NCBI GenBank assembly: GCA_029851415.1
Contig: CM056742.1
Location: 188,771,344 to 188,835,343 of the forward strand
Direction: 5' to 3'
DNA: 64,000 nt
DNA from: Eretmocerus hayati
Taxonomy: Eukaryota > Arthropoda > Insecta > Hymenoptera > Aphelinidae
Made by a program: the position numbers and the translations under genes. Each line of letters begins with the position of its first letter. The stretch's first letter is position 1. Shown here piece after piece: positions 11,951 through 21,646 of this stretch. The notes beneath the pieces were generated by a model. That model was not told the DNA's origin. It did not search any database and saw nothing but the letters and a program-made list of their open reading frames with translations.

Positions 11951-12667
11951 TTTTTTTTTTTTTTTTTTTAATTAACGCACTTTCATTCTCTTTTCGAGAT
12001 TATTCTGCGGGACCTACAGTTTCAGGTGGGTTCCGAACCATCGAAACCACCGAAAAGCACTTATGAAAATTCACATTGGTGCCGGCCGAGATTCGAACCC
12101 CAGCCTCCTGTGTTGAAGGGAAGGACCATGGAGACTATAGTAAAAGTAGGTGAAACGCAGGTATGAGAATTGGTCGGAGTTTTCGGCGCGCGGCTGAGTG
12201 GTGTATAAGTTGGCGGAGATGCACGAAGCGTCTTTCGGGTATCTCCGCCAAGTTATACACCAGCCAAAATATACACAGGGGGGCAGCTCGAATTGGGACC
12301 GACGCGTGACTTTTCACACCGCGGTAAGTATAATCCGCCGTACAGTAGCCAGCATTAGGTTCTGTAGCAAAATCGCGATCGTCAAGCAGTTTTATTGCGG
12401 ATTATACTTACTTACCGCGCTATGAAGAGTCATACCTGCGCACCGGTCCCAATTCGAGCTGCCTCGAGCTGTGTATATTTTGGCTGGTGTATAACTTGGC
12501 GGAGATGACCGAAAGACGCTTCGTTCATCTCCGCCAATTTATACACCACTCGGCCGCGCGCTCGAAATTCGGACCGGTGATGCCTCTTATCCCTTATGCA
12601 TTGCGTTTCACCTCCTTTTACTATAGTCTCCATGGGAAGGACCTTATCCACGAAGCCGCGGTGGCTT
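11951..12667 (-). mobile_element. tRNA-derived SINE with poly(A) tail, split by a MITE
   Basis: Read on the minus strand, the head at 12667-12644 carries a box A-like GGCTTCGTGGATAAGG. After the MITE at 12633-12128 the head resumes with box B GGTTCGAATCTC, then a GGCCGGCACC-containing body, and ends in a long A tail (plus-strand T run 11951-11969). The flanks CTTTCCTCTCG on the left and CTTTCTCTCG on the right are a plausible target-site duplication. Another SINE head with the GCCGGCC motif lies at 63830-63953. Confidence 0.75.
12128..12633. mobile_element. Palindromic MITE with 10-bp target duplication (Mutator-like)
   Basis: The terminal repeats begin ATGGAGACTATAGTAAAAG and end with the complement. 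GGGAAGGACC is duplicated exactly at 12118-12127 and 12634-12643. A 9-10-bp duplication with long terminal repeats is characteristic of Mutator-like elements. The interior is a further palindrome that repeats TTGGCGGAGATG in both orientations. The element sits inside the tRNA-derived head of the SINE, between box A and box B. Confidence 0.85.
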
Positions 12668-12729
12668 CTTTCTCTCGTTCTGAGAGACACGTTTTCTGGG
12701 ATTTTCTCAACGCCTGGGGCGATTTCCGA

Positions 12730-12873
12730 GGTTTCATGGGTGGGGAGGGGGGGCTAAGTTTTGGGACATCTTGTATACACTGATCCCGCGAATATATCGA
12801 CGGTTTCATGGGGAGGGGGGGCTAAGTTTTGGGACATCTTGTATACACTGATCCCGCGAATATATCGATGGCT
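12730..12873. repeat. Two-copy tandem duplication, 72-bp unit
   Basis: The segment GGTTTCATG...CGAATATATCGA at 12730 is repeated 72 bp later, so the right end of the GGGTGTCCC element is present twice. Confidence 0.85.
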
Positions 12874-13290
12874 CATACGAAGAGTAACACTTCTCCCAAC
12901 ATCCACGGAGAGTAACTCATTTCCCCATCAACGACGAAGAGTAGCATATTTTTCTTATCGACGACGAAGTCTTACATTCTTTCTCATCAACGAAGAAGAC
13001 GATTGGTGATCACTCGCGTGGGTCTGACACGTGCGTTCCGTCACGCCCACCTTTTTTCCAATACCAAACCAGCTCAGCTTGGCAGACCCAAATGGGCGGT
13101 CACCCATCCGAATACATTCATTGCCAAAAATGGCTTAACCTGGATTTTTTACTCATTGTTCATTAGAAAACAATGTTAGTCTTCGTCGTTCATAAGGAAA
13201 TGTGGTAGTCTTCGTCGTTCATAAGAAAATGTGTTAGTCTTCGTCATTTATAAGAGGCTTGGTGTTACTCTTCGTAGGAGCCGTCGATAT
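12862..13290. mobile_element. FB-like foldback element with about 29-bp subrepeats
   Basis: The outer ends ATATCGATGGCTC and GAGCCGTCGATAT are inverted. Each arm is an array of imperfect units of about 28-30 bp centred on CGACGAAGAGTAACA (left arm, about 12876-13000) and TTAGTCTTCGTCGTTCATAA (right arm, about 13165-13275). Inverted arms made of short direct repeats are the hallmark of Drosophila FB-type foldback elements. The loop (13010-13140) includes a fragment resembling 5S rRNA. Confidence 0.75.
13091..13115 (-). repeat. Short 5S rRNA-like fragment
   Basis: The reverse complement reads CGGATGGGTGACCGCCC, matching a conserved part of eukaryotic 5S rRNA. It is only about 16 bp, lies in the loop of the foldback element, and may be a remnant of the 5S-derived repeat seen at 45296-45640. 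Confidence 0.35.
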
Positions 13291-13335
13291 GCCCACTCCC
13301 GTGCCTTAATGATTTCGCGCTTCGGAATATCCATC

Positions 13336-15830
13336 TTACTCATTCAATGCCTCTGCTGCTGCGAGATCATTCGGGTACGATGCACGATATAAGTCCCACA
13401 TCTCAGTAGCTGCCCGAATAACCCCTGCAGCAGCTTCACTGGCAGCAAAAGCCTCATTGTTAATTTTCACAATCCTCGCACTCATCGAGCTGAGTGATAC
13501 ATTTACCCCTTGTGACCCAGGCACGGGAGTTCTCTCGGTGGGCGGATACGCCATTAAGAAGTCCCTATTGTAGAGGTTAAAATTGTCCTCTGCTCTTCGT
13601 TGCAGTGTGGTCACGGATTCTAATCGGGTATTAATATCGTCTAAGTGACCTTGTGCAGTCGTACACAGACGCTCACATTCTACGATTCTATCTCTACTTA
13701 TAGTAAAATTGACTATCAGTCGATGATCATCCGCATTTAAAACCTGAGCGGGAGCGATCCCTGGTATGTCCGGGACGTTGCGGGCTTGAGCCCTTAGTCC
13801 GGGCCGCCACGTATGCTCCCGTGGCCACTTCAAGCTCCACGCAGTAACTTGGGGTTTTCTTATGTATTTTGACTCGCTGAATCGATTTATCGAGGTTACC
13901 AGCTCGAATTCCTGTGACGTCATTAGTTATTAACAATTTTTAGTGAAAGATTAGGGTTTTTCGGCAATATCTTGGAAAATATGCATTTTCCGGGCAAAAC
14001 CCATCAGGGCAAAGTTGTAGAGCAAAAAATTTTCCATAGCTGAATCGATTTATCGAGGTTACCAGCTCGAATTCCTGTGACGTCATTAGTTATTAACAAT
14101 TTTTAGTGAAAGATTAGGGTTTTTCGGCAATATCTTGGAAAATATGCATTTTCCGGGCAAAACCCATCAGGGCAAAGTTGTAGAGCAAAAAATTTTCCAT
14201 AGAAAAGGTCCTCACGACTTTCCCGGGAAACCCAGTCCTCAGCCTGTAAACGCATGAAAAGCGTCCGTCGCGATTAACATGGGCTTATATGGGCGGGCAT
14301 CGCTTCGCCTCTCAGATCGGATGTAGATCTGGATCTCGTGATTTTATTGAAGAGTAGTTAAGTGCGTTTCAAAGAGGATGAAGTCCACTTTATGCTGGTA
14401 TCGATAGGATTGAGATTAGTCAGGAGATTTTCGATTTCCCAGTGAAAGAGTGCAAAAATCAATCCCCAGCCTTGGCGCGCGGGAGCAAGTCCGTGCGGTA
14501 TACGTACGTTCATGGAGTTTATAAACTAGCTTTTAAATGCTATCCAGCGCCTATTATCGTACCTTATGAACAAGAATTCACCCGATGATAATCATCATGA
14601 AACAAATGATAACAATTTTCACGGAAAATTCACAGTCTCTCAGCATTGACAATGCGCACATGAACTCAAAGCACGCCAGTTTTGAGTATAATTGACCGTG
14701 CCAAAGTAATACTTTATACTGCAAAATTTCCTAGAACTTGAGCATGAGCTAATTTCCCTCGGAAAACTTGCGGATGTTCACCTATGGTTGAGATGATCTT
14801 ACTTTTCAAATATAAGAACCGCTTTTCTTCGGTTTCATAATTTTGCCGCAACGGTGATGCTCAATGTGAATTTTCCGTGGAAATTGTTATCATTTGTTCC
14901 ATGATCATTAGCAGGTGAATTCTTGTTCATAAAGTATGATAACAGGCACCGAATAGCATTTGAAAGATAGTTCATAAACTCCATGAACGTACGTATACCG
15001 CACGGACTTGCTCCCGCGCGCCAAGGCTGGGGCTTAATTTTTGCACTCTTTCACTGGGAAATCGGAGATCTCGAAACTAATCTCAATCCTATCGATACCA
15101 GCACAGAGTGGACTCCATCCTCTTTGAAACGCACTAAATTACTCTTCAAAAAAATCACCAGATCCAGATCTACATCCGATCTAAGAGGCGAAGCGATGCC
15201 CGCCCATATAAGCCCATGTTAATCGCGCCGGACGCTTTTCATGCGTTTATAGGCTGAGGACTGAGTTTCCCGGGAAAGTCGTGAGGACCTGTTCTATGAA
15301 AAATTTTTTGCTCTACAACTTTGCCCTGATGAGTTTTGCCCGGAAAATGCATATTTTCCAAGATATAGCCGAAAAACCCTAATCTTGCACTAAAAATTGT
15401 TAATAACTAATGAGGTCACAGGAATTCGAAAATTCGAGCTGGTAACCTCGATAAATCGATTCAGCGGGTCAAAATACGTAGAAAACCCCAAGTTACTGCG
15501 TGGAGCTTAAAGTGGCCACGGGAGCATACGTGGGCGCCCGGACTACCTTGCAGCCAGAGATACATCAACCCCGCTAAGGCTTATCATTCGATTCGCTATA
15601 TACCTGCACTTTCGCATGGCAATACGAGATTGTATGATATAATGAACTATCAATGCATGAGCCTGTGCGAAGCAAGCCACCATTTGTTCCAGACCCCGGT
15701 AATACGTAACACGATATAAGGCTGGTATATCATGTTGATTACGATTATTCTCTTGAAGATCATGATTAGTGTCATTTATGGATAATAGAAAATCTTCAGC
15801 ACCAGTATCGGCAAGAATGTCTCCCTCCAT
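13336..15830 (-). CDS. Unknown 246-codon gene interrupted by a 1751-bp foldback element
   Basis: The coding blocks are 15830-15546 (95 codons, start ATG with TAG upstream in frame) and 13791-13336 (151 codons plus stop). The element between them is flanked by CCT on both sides (AGG on the coding strand). Counting codons shows the second block starts exactly on a codon boundary, so removing the element and one AGG gives an uninterrupted frame. The first half has helical, histidine- and isoleucine-rich stretches. Residues about 127-169 look like a coiled coil (RDRIVECERLC... to LQRRAEDNF), and about 210-244 are alanine-rich. The protein family is not recognised. It lies about 104 bp downstream of another minus-strand coding exon. 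In its present state the gene is split and probably non-functional unless the element is spliced out or other alleles are intact. Confidence 0.7.
13795..15545. mobile_element. Foldback element inserted in a coding sequence, 3-bp target duplication
   Basis: The ends TAGTCCGGGC and its complement GCCCGGACTA are flanked by CCT (13792-13794 and 15546-15548). The arms pair from the ends to a centre near 14750, with divergence of only a few per cent in many stretches. The left arm contains a 163-bp segment in two tandem copies (13876-14038 and 14039-14201), while the right arm has one. No transposase is visible. A 3-bp duplication is unlike Tc1/mariner (TA), hAT (8 bp) or Mutator (9-10 bp); the superfamily is left open. 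Confidence 0.85.
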
Positions 15831-15934
15831 AATATGTATTGAGAAGTTGAAAATCTACATATGCAATATTGACGAATCGAAGAGAATACTTGTGCAATTT
15901 TGGATTATATATTCATCTCCTACTCAGATTTGTA

Positions 15935-16471
15935 TTAATATTTGGCAAGTTGATCAAAATATAATTTTTGATCTTTCTTGGCCTGTTCAGCAGCTAACCT
16001 GGTTTCATCAGCAATGGCCTGATAATCGTCACCTAAATCTGTCCCCTTATACTTATGAGCACGTTCTTGCATCCTTATAGCAAAGTTATTTGCATTGTCT
16101 GCGACTTTTTGATAGAGATCTATTATATCTTTGTCTCTTTTCATGATAGCCTGTGCAAAATCACTGTATACTCGATCGTCTGAAGTTCCAGACCTAGTGT
16201 TATCTTCTCCTGAAGAAATTTTACGTTTCGACCCAACGTTAGGATTCATTTCCACTTCAGAATCTGCACCTGGAAGAGAAGTGTATTGTTGAGAATCAAG
16301 TATGATAACAAATAGCGGTATTTATTACATATCGATAAATGAAAAATGAGCAGGACTGATGATCTAAAAGTTGACGGATTTTGACTCAAATTGGAAGATC
16401 AACAACTACCATGAGTGGTATTACTAGACCCAGAATGAGAGAAGACAAAGTAATCAGATAACCCAGTAATT
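15935..16471 (-). CDS. Unknown gene, 3' exons (C-terminal 106+ aa)
   Basis: The last exon runs from 16269 to TAA at 15935. Its acceptor is TTCTCTTCCAG, and the frame reads GADSEVEMNPNV, then SKRK, then a long charged helix ending FDQLAKY. An upstream exon at about 16471-16410 ends CATG/GTAGTT; the join across the 140-bp intron (16409-16270) keeps the frame. Translation could also simply start at the internal ATG at 16255. The C-terminal 70 residues are rich in D, K, A and Q and probably helical; SKRK may be a nuclear signal. No family was recognised. It lies on the same strand as, and just upstream of, the interrupted 246-codon gene. Confidence 0.5.
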
Positions 16472-16689
16472 CTAGCTCAAAAATCGTGAGTTTTTTACAT
16501 AAATGCCATAGGATGGTTGATTTTTTTCTTTTCGATGCGTGACGTCAATAGTCATGTAGCCATAATCTCTATGCATGGTTCCCAGGGGGAAAAGGTGAGC
16601 AAAGGAAATGACACCAGAAACTACGTATGGGGCCTTGTTTTCGGCCGGTTGAATAGATCAAAATCCCGTTGGCAGTGAATCCCAGCCGC

Positions 16690-16995
16690 TTATTCATTCG
16701 AGTGGCTTGGTATTGAATAATTTGATGGAAAATTCGGTGTATTTCTAAACGCTTTTATTCTACTTCGCCTTGGCCATAGTTCTGACACTGGTATTTTTTC
16801 CCCATTTCTGGAACAAGATTTTGGCTTCCTGTTTCTCGTTCGCTTAGGGACCCCATGATTGACGACTTCAATCAATTGAGTAGGGAGGGTAGACAATTGA
16901 GCGTTAGCGGTCGTACGCGGTGGGGGCGGGGGGGGGGGGGGAAGTTGTCCTTGACTACAGTATCGCTGCTGCACGTAATGATGAGTGTGTGACAT
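16690..16995 (-). CDS. Hypothetical ORF with polyproline run (101 aa)
   Basis: The frame begins MSHTHHYVQQRYCSQG, runs through a polyproline stretch encoded by the C/G tract at 16926-16941, then a basic segment KRTRNRKPKS. It is on the same strand as the two genes that follow. The proline run reflects a length-unstable mononucleotide tract, and no splice link to the next exon was established. It may be an upstream exon or a chance frame. Confidence 0.25.
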   Translation of the reverse strand: MSHTHHYVQQRYCSQGQLPPPPPPPPRTTANAQLSTLPTQLIEVVNHGVPKRTRNRKPKSCSRNGEKIPVSELWPRRSRIKAFRNTPNFPSNYSIPSHSNE

Positions 16996-17203
16996 TCTAA
17001 TACGAGAGACCCATAGGGCATAGGGCTTATAGGCTGTCCAGTGTTATACGCATAGTTTCTTATGTACCGTGCAATTCCTTTCTGCGCGATTCTTTTTTAT
17101 CGGTTTCTCAAATTCTATCTCCACCACGCCGTTTGGATCGGTGAATAAAAGCGTTTTTTAAAAATTCTTTTTAACCTTTACTTATTATACTCTCATCACT
17201 CGA

Positions 17204-18530
17204 GACCTCTCTTTGAGATGTCAATTCTTTCCTTGCTGACCGTTTTCGACATGTCACTTTATTGTGCAGAGGTCGTGCCTGGTTTTTTAAGGCCAGTCCG
17301 TACTGCTTCCTACCCCATAGATGGCGCCACGGTAATCCGCATGACTCACTTCAAACGATTTTTAGTTTTTAAATAATTGCTAACACTTTTATAATCGAAT
17401 CGTTGAGTTAGCGCGTTTCGCGATACAATTTGCAATCATTATAACTTTGCCGCGTCTCAAAACTCACAATATTCTTTGAACGATTCGACAATTGGCGAAC
17501 ATGCATCACCGCGTGGTTCTACGATGCAGCAGGATAACTCAAGATTGCAGTTTGTCAAAACGTTCAATAAATATTGTGAGCTTTAAGACGTGACAGAGCT
17601 TAAATTGTTGGAAATTTTACTGCGAAGCGCGCTAACTCAATGATTTGATCAGAAAAGCCTCTGCAAATACTTAAAAATTAGAAATTGTAAAATTTGCGTT
17701 ATAAAACAGAGCACTACGGACTTGCCTTAAGGGGACTCTTTATACTTGGGACCTCTCTTTGGGATTTAGATTCTTTCCTTTGCAATGCGTTTTCTACATG
17801 TCACTTTATTATGCAGAGGTCGTGCCTAAATTTTCAAGGGGGCTCTCAACACTTGGGACCTCTCTTCGGGATTTCAATTCTCTCCTTGCTATCCGTTCTC
17901 TACATGTCACTTTATTGTGCAGAGGTCGTGCCTGAATTGTCAAGGCGACCCTCCATACTTGAGACTTCTCTCTGAGACTTCAACCCTTTCAATGTTGTCC
18001 GTTTTTTACGCCTTACTCTATTACCGAGAGGTCATTCTGGAGATTTTTGTGGGGGATCCTTACCATACTTTCAAAGTTATACCTCGCTGAGGTGTATTCT
18101 ATACAAAAACTTATTTGAAATCTGTGTATCAATTTTATGCTCATGAGCACAAGATTTTATTGAAATATGAATATAGTCAACTCCATGATTAAAAATCATC
18201 AGAGTATAAGATATCAAGTGAATGGAAAATTGAGGTAATTGAAAGTGAAACTAAGGAGTGCAATTTTTATAGCTGAAGCTTGCGATTTCGAAAAGTCAAG
18301 TAATCTGTCAAAGTAGCAAAAAGTAGTACTGTAACCATGTTCAAAGAGTTCACGAGAGAAAGTTCCAAGAGGTAAATTAATTTATTGTACCTGATGTTTC
18401 CACGGGACATTCCAAACTTGAGACCTCTCTTTGCGATTCCAATTATTACCTTGCTGTCCGTTTCGTTAATGTCAGTTTGTTGACGAGAAGTCGTTTATGA
18501 TATTTTTGTGGGACTCCTTGCCATACTTTC
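17204..18530. repeat. Tandem repeat with about 106-bp period, five recognisable copies
   Basis: Units starting GACCTCTCTTTG and containing ACATGTCACTTTATTGTGCA lie at 17204, 17750, 17857, 17963 (diverged) and 18422. The 546-bp gap between the first two becomes 106 bp when the TTAA element (436 bp plus 4-bp duplication) is removed. The unit at 18422 and the following CCATACTTTCAAAGTTATAC (18063 and 18521) show a second-level duplication of about 458 bp. Confidence 0.8.
17291..17726. mobile_element. TTAA-flanked MITE inserted in the 106-bp repeat
   Basis: The ends GGCCAGTCCGTACTGC and GCACTACGGACTTGCC are inverted and flanked by TTAA at 17287-17290 and 17727-17730. TTAA duplications are typical of piggyBac and Kolobok elements. 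The interior is a weak palindrome with GAGTTAGCGCG motifs. It has no coding capacity. Confidence 0.85.
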
Positions 18531-18617
18531 AAAGTTATACCTCACTGGGGTGTGTACTATGGAAAATATTTCCTATTACCCATGGAAGAATTTGCCGGCA
18601 GTGAACTTAACGGACCG

Positions 18618-18753
18618 ACGTTGGCCCGATACTGGTTGACAATGTCGGCTAGGTCAGCGCTGGGCCATTCTCGCCCAACACCGAGATGATAACAATAAGC
18701 CAACGATGGGGTTATCACGTGGGCCAATGCTGGCAAAGAGTATTGGGCCAACG
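18618..18753. mobile_element. Small MITE with ACGTTGGCCC ends
   Basis: ACGTTGGCCCGATACT on the left and AGTATTGGGCCAACGT on the right are inverted repeats of about 16 bp. Further GGCCAA/TTGGCC copies lie inside. It is about 136 bp with no coding. Confidence 0.6.
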
Positions 18754-18825
18754 TTGCATATTTGAATTCGTATATGCAAAGATGAAGTCAAATTTATTTG
18801 TTAACCTCCAACAAATTAACACGTT

Positions 18826-18899
18826 CGCTGCGGCGGCGGGAATCGCACTTCCTGCTTTGTGTGATGCGGTACCCACCGGTGGGTCCCGCGCAATGTTAA
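18826..18899. mobile_element. 74-bp TTAA-bounded mini-palindrome
   Basis: Bounded by TTAA on both sides, with a left end ACGTTCGCTGCGG and a central CCCACCGGTGGG palindrome. The same organisation recurs at 39741-39831 with better-preserved ends. Confidence 0.65.
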
Positions 18900-19576
18900 A
18901 TCCCATAAGACGAAAATCTGCCGCACACAAAAGAGGTACTGGCGGGAACCACCGAACTCATGATGTTTTTTTGTAGCATAGAAGAGCATTTTTTGAATCT
19001 TATTTACATCTTCAACGGATTTATCATACTTTTCCGGGCGGTAAATTCTCTGTAAAACAAATCAATGAACTATTGCTTGAATCAGCCCAAAATATGAAAT
19101 CAATGTGAAATATTTTCTCCTTAGCGAATTCCGATGGAACAAGTCTTGTGTGTGACAGATGGCAAAAAGAGTCGCGTATCACAGATGAAGTTTGTGAACT
19201 CGATTAAATTATGGAGATGTTACGACTCAAGTTTGGTGAATTTCATTGTTCTTCATTTACATGGAAAATGAAATTAACGGCAGAGAATTCAGACGCTTGT
19301 GTAAAAAGATGTGATGCTCTATGTCAAAGAAATTAACTACCCGATATGGGTTTCATCACGATCTCCCCAGATAGAGTATCAATTCAGATCAAGATACGAA
19401 AATTCGCGTACCTATATCAGTTCTAGTCTTCACGGGTAAACAAACTCCGTTTTCACGCTCAGGGACACTTGATAGATGAGACAGTCCTGAGCGTTTCTGT
19501 GGTATAAGATGATAGGAGCCGTCGGTCTGACAGTTTCGGTCGAATTCGCAGGAATTATTATCGGACCGATAGAAAT

Positions 19577-19657
19577 AGGGGAAATAAGGGGAAAAATCTG
19601 ACTTTAGGGACAAAATAGGGGAAACTGAAATTATAGGGGAAAAAAGGAGAATAGGGG
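19577..19657 (+). repeat. Cluster of GGGG runs (ATAGGGGAA-like units)
   Basis: Five GGGG runs and one GGG run occur in about 80 bp, embedded in A-rich units such as AAATAGGGGAAA. The region could be a decayed minisatellite and, by sequence, could form a G-quadruplex on the plus strand. Confidence 0.6.
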
Positions 19658-20254
19658 AATGGCTATCAAGACTGGCTGGTAGATGTAAACAACAATTTGG
19701 AAAGAATCAAGAATTTCACTGAGAGCGTGGGGAACTTTTTCTGTCCCAATTTGCAACAATGATCTTCCCGTCCACTCACCATAGAAAGTGCCAGGACAGG
19801 AACTTGTGCAAAATCAGACTCCAGTTATCAGATGAGTTACTCCCATTACAATCGTTTTCGATCAAATTTCGATAGAGTATGGAGGAAAAAACTGTCAACA
19901 ACCTCAAACATAGGATGATACTGTGGGAGTGCAATCTAACTTCATTCGCGTATCATTTCGTGTCCGCTTATCGCAGTCCAGCGCGTCAGCTGCTCACAAA
20001 AATCAGAGTGATTCTTTGTAGATTACTTTTTCCTGTTGCAGGAGGAGTATACATAGGGATGATATCTGCACCGGATTTTTTCAGGCCTCATTGGATACAA
20101 ATGCTACATCGAGACTCAAGAATCTGAACTATTTACTCGATTGCGTCGACTCTAAGCAATTTGAAGGGATTTCCTTGGAAAAAACACACCATTGTAAACG
20201 ATAAGATCTCGGCGTCGGATTCTACACACAAATAATCAATCTCATTTTTAGTTT

Positions 20255-20835
20255 GGAGAATTTTGCCAGACTTTTTGCTCTATTTTTCGAGAAAAATTTA
20301 CTCCGACGATAAGTTTGGCATAAAGTCTGGAGATGCATGCCAGACTTTACAGATGCATAACTGCTACCGCTTTTGGTCTGGAAGAATTTGCGAGATTTTC
20401 TCCAATACCATCAAAGAGGACACTAACGTTTTTGTTAGTCTACGGCGCAGTCTGAGGAAAATCGACAGATTTTCAACAAGAACAAAGTCTCTCGCTTTTA
20501 AATTGGGAAAATTTTGCCAGACATCCTACATCATATTTTAGCAAGATTTTCATCTATCGGTCAGTCTTGAGCTAGGTCTGGCAAATTTCACCAGACTTTT
20601 CTCACGAAGGAACACGAACATGGTTGATAGAGCCAGACTATTCTTGATGGGGGAGAATGTCTGGAAATCAACGAAAATTTTGACCCAAGCGTGAAGCGTT
20701 ACATCTGACCTCGGGATAAGTTACAACGTTGGTCTGGCATTGTTAACCAGACCTTATTTTACAAGAGTAAAAAGTCTCGCTGCGTCCGGTACGACCGACC
20801 AAATGCCAGACTAATCCTGCCAGACCTTCTACCAG
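20255..20835. repeat. Cluster of CCAGAC/GTCTGG motifs in both orientations
   Basis: About 14 copies of CCAGAC or GTCTGG, most as GCCAGAC, are spread over about 580 bp, for example near 20265, 20322, 20338, 20371, 20515, 20575, 20590, 20632, 20658, 20732, 20749, 20805 and 20819. Random expectation for a hexamer on two strands in this length is well under one. It may be a decayed foldback element built of short repeats, or a cluster of protein-binding sites. Confidence 0.7.
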
Positions 20836-21646
20836 ATGAAAATTTTTTCTCGTGATATTACCAAACAATAGATCTCTCAAAGATTACGACTCACTCCATC
20901 GTTGTATGATTTTGTCAGTGTATGCGACCGTGGTAAAATCAAACGGGCTATATAGCAACTTCAGTTAAGCTCGAGTCACATGAAAACTTTCTCCCACGGA
21001 GTCACTGCGGAAATATTGGAGTTATATATTTGATTGGAGTTATATATTTGACTCGTCACCACTGCTCTCACGAACTTGGATTAGCGATTCACCGTAACAT
21101 GTATTTATAAGTAATTGAGCGAGCAAGTTCAAGAGCACTGAGAGGCTGAGCCTTGTCGTGAGCTGCCTCCACTTGTTCAAATCGTAATTTTTCGAGATTG
21201 GAGATACTCGAGTCGGTGAATATTATCAGAAACGTCACATTTTGAAATTGCCGTCACGCCGAGCACGGGCGTCTTTTTGTGAACTACCCGTCTCCAAAAC
21301 TCCGACGAAATTCGGAGAATGATTCACTAATTACGATGCAATCAATGATATTCCGATATGAGATGCGTACTATTCTGGAAAACCTATATATACCATTTTT
21401 TATATTCTCGATCAATCTTCCACCCCCTTCGCCCTCATTCCACTCTAATATAGATACGAGTAGACGTTCTTCTGTGGAATTTCAAATCTTGAATAGCACA
21501 TGCTTTTGAACGTCATTTGAATGACACACGTCAAGTGTCTATTACGTCGCTCATACTTGAACTGTAGCTTGCAATAAAAGAAGTAAGTTACGAAGGAAAT
21601 CATGTAGATCTGCTGTATCTTCAAAGATCTTAGAGGTGAAGGATAA

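Larger units (their letters stand above)
11120..12777. mobile_element. Outer palindromic element of a nested stack (GGGTGTCCCAAAA ends)
   Basis: The left end reads TATACAGGGTGTCCCAAAAG followed by a C run. The right end is the reverse complement form, a G run followed by TTTTGGGACATCTTGTATA. Arms 11213-11580 and 11590-11950 are reverse complements around a centre near 11585, with repeated TGACCTTGAA motifs. The right arm is interrupted at 11950 and resumes at about 12667, where the CTCTCG and GGGGCGATTTCCGAG stretches complete the complement of the left end. The interruption is the SINE plus MITE described separately. Confidence 0.75.

Noticed and set aside
12875..13275. CRISPR-like regularly spaced repeats
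   Set aside because: Units are imperfect, arranged as two inverted arrays, lack unique spacers and sit in eukaryotic DNA; a foldback element explains them.
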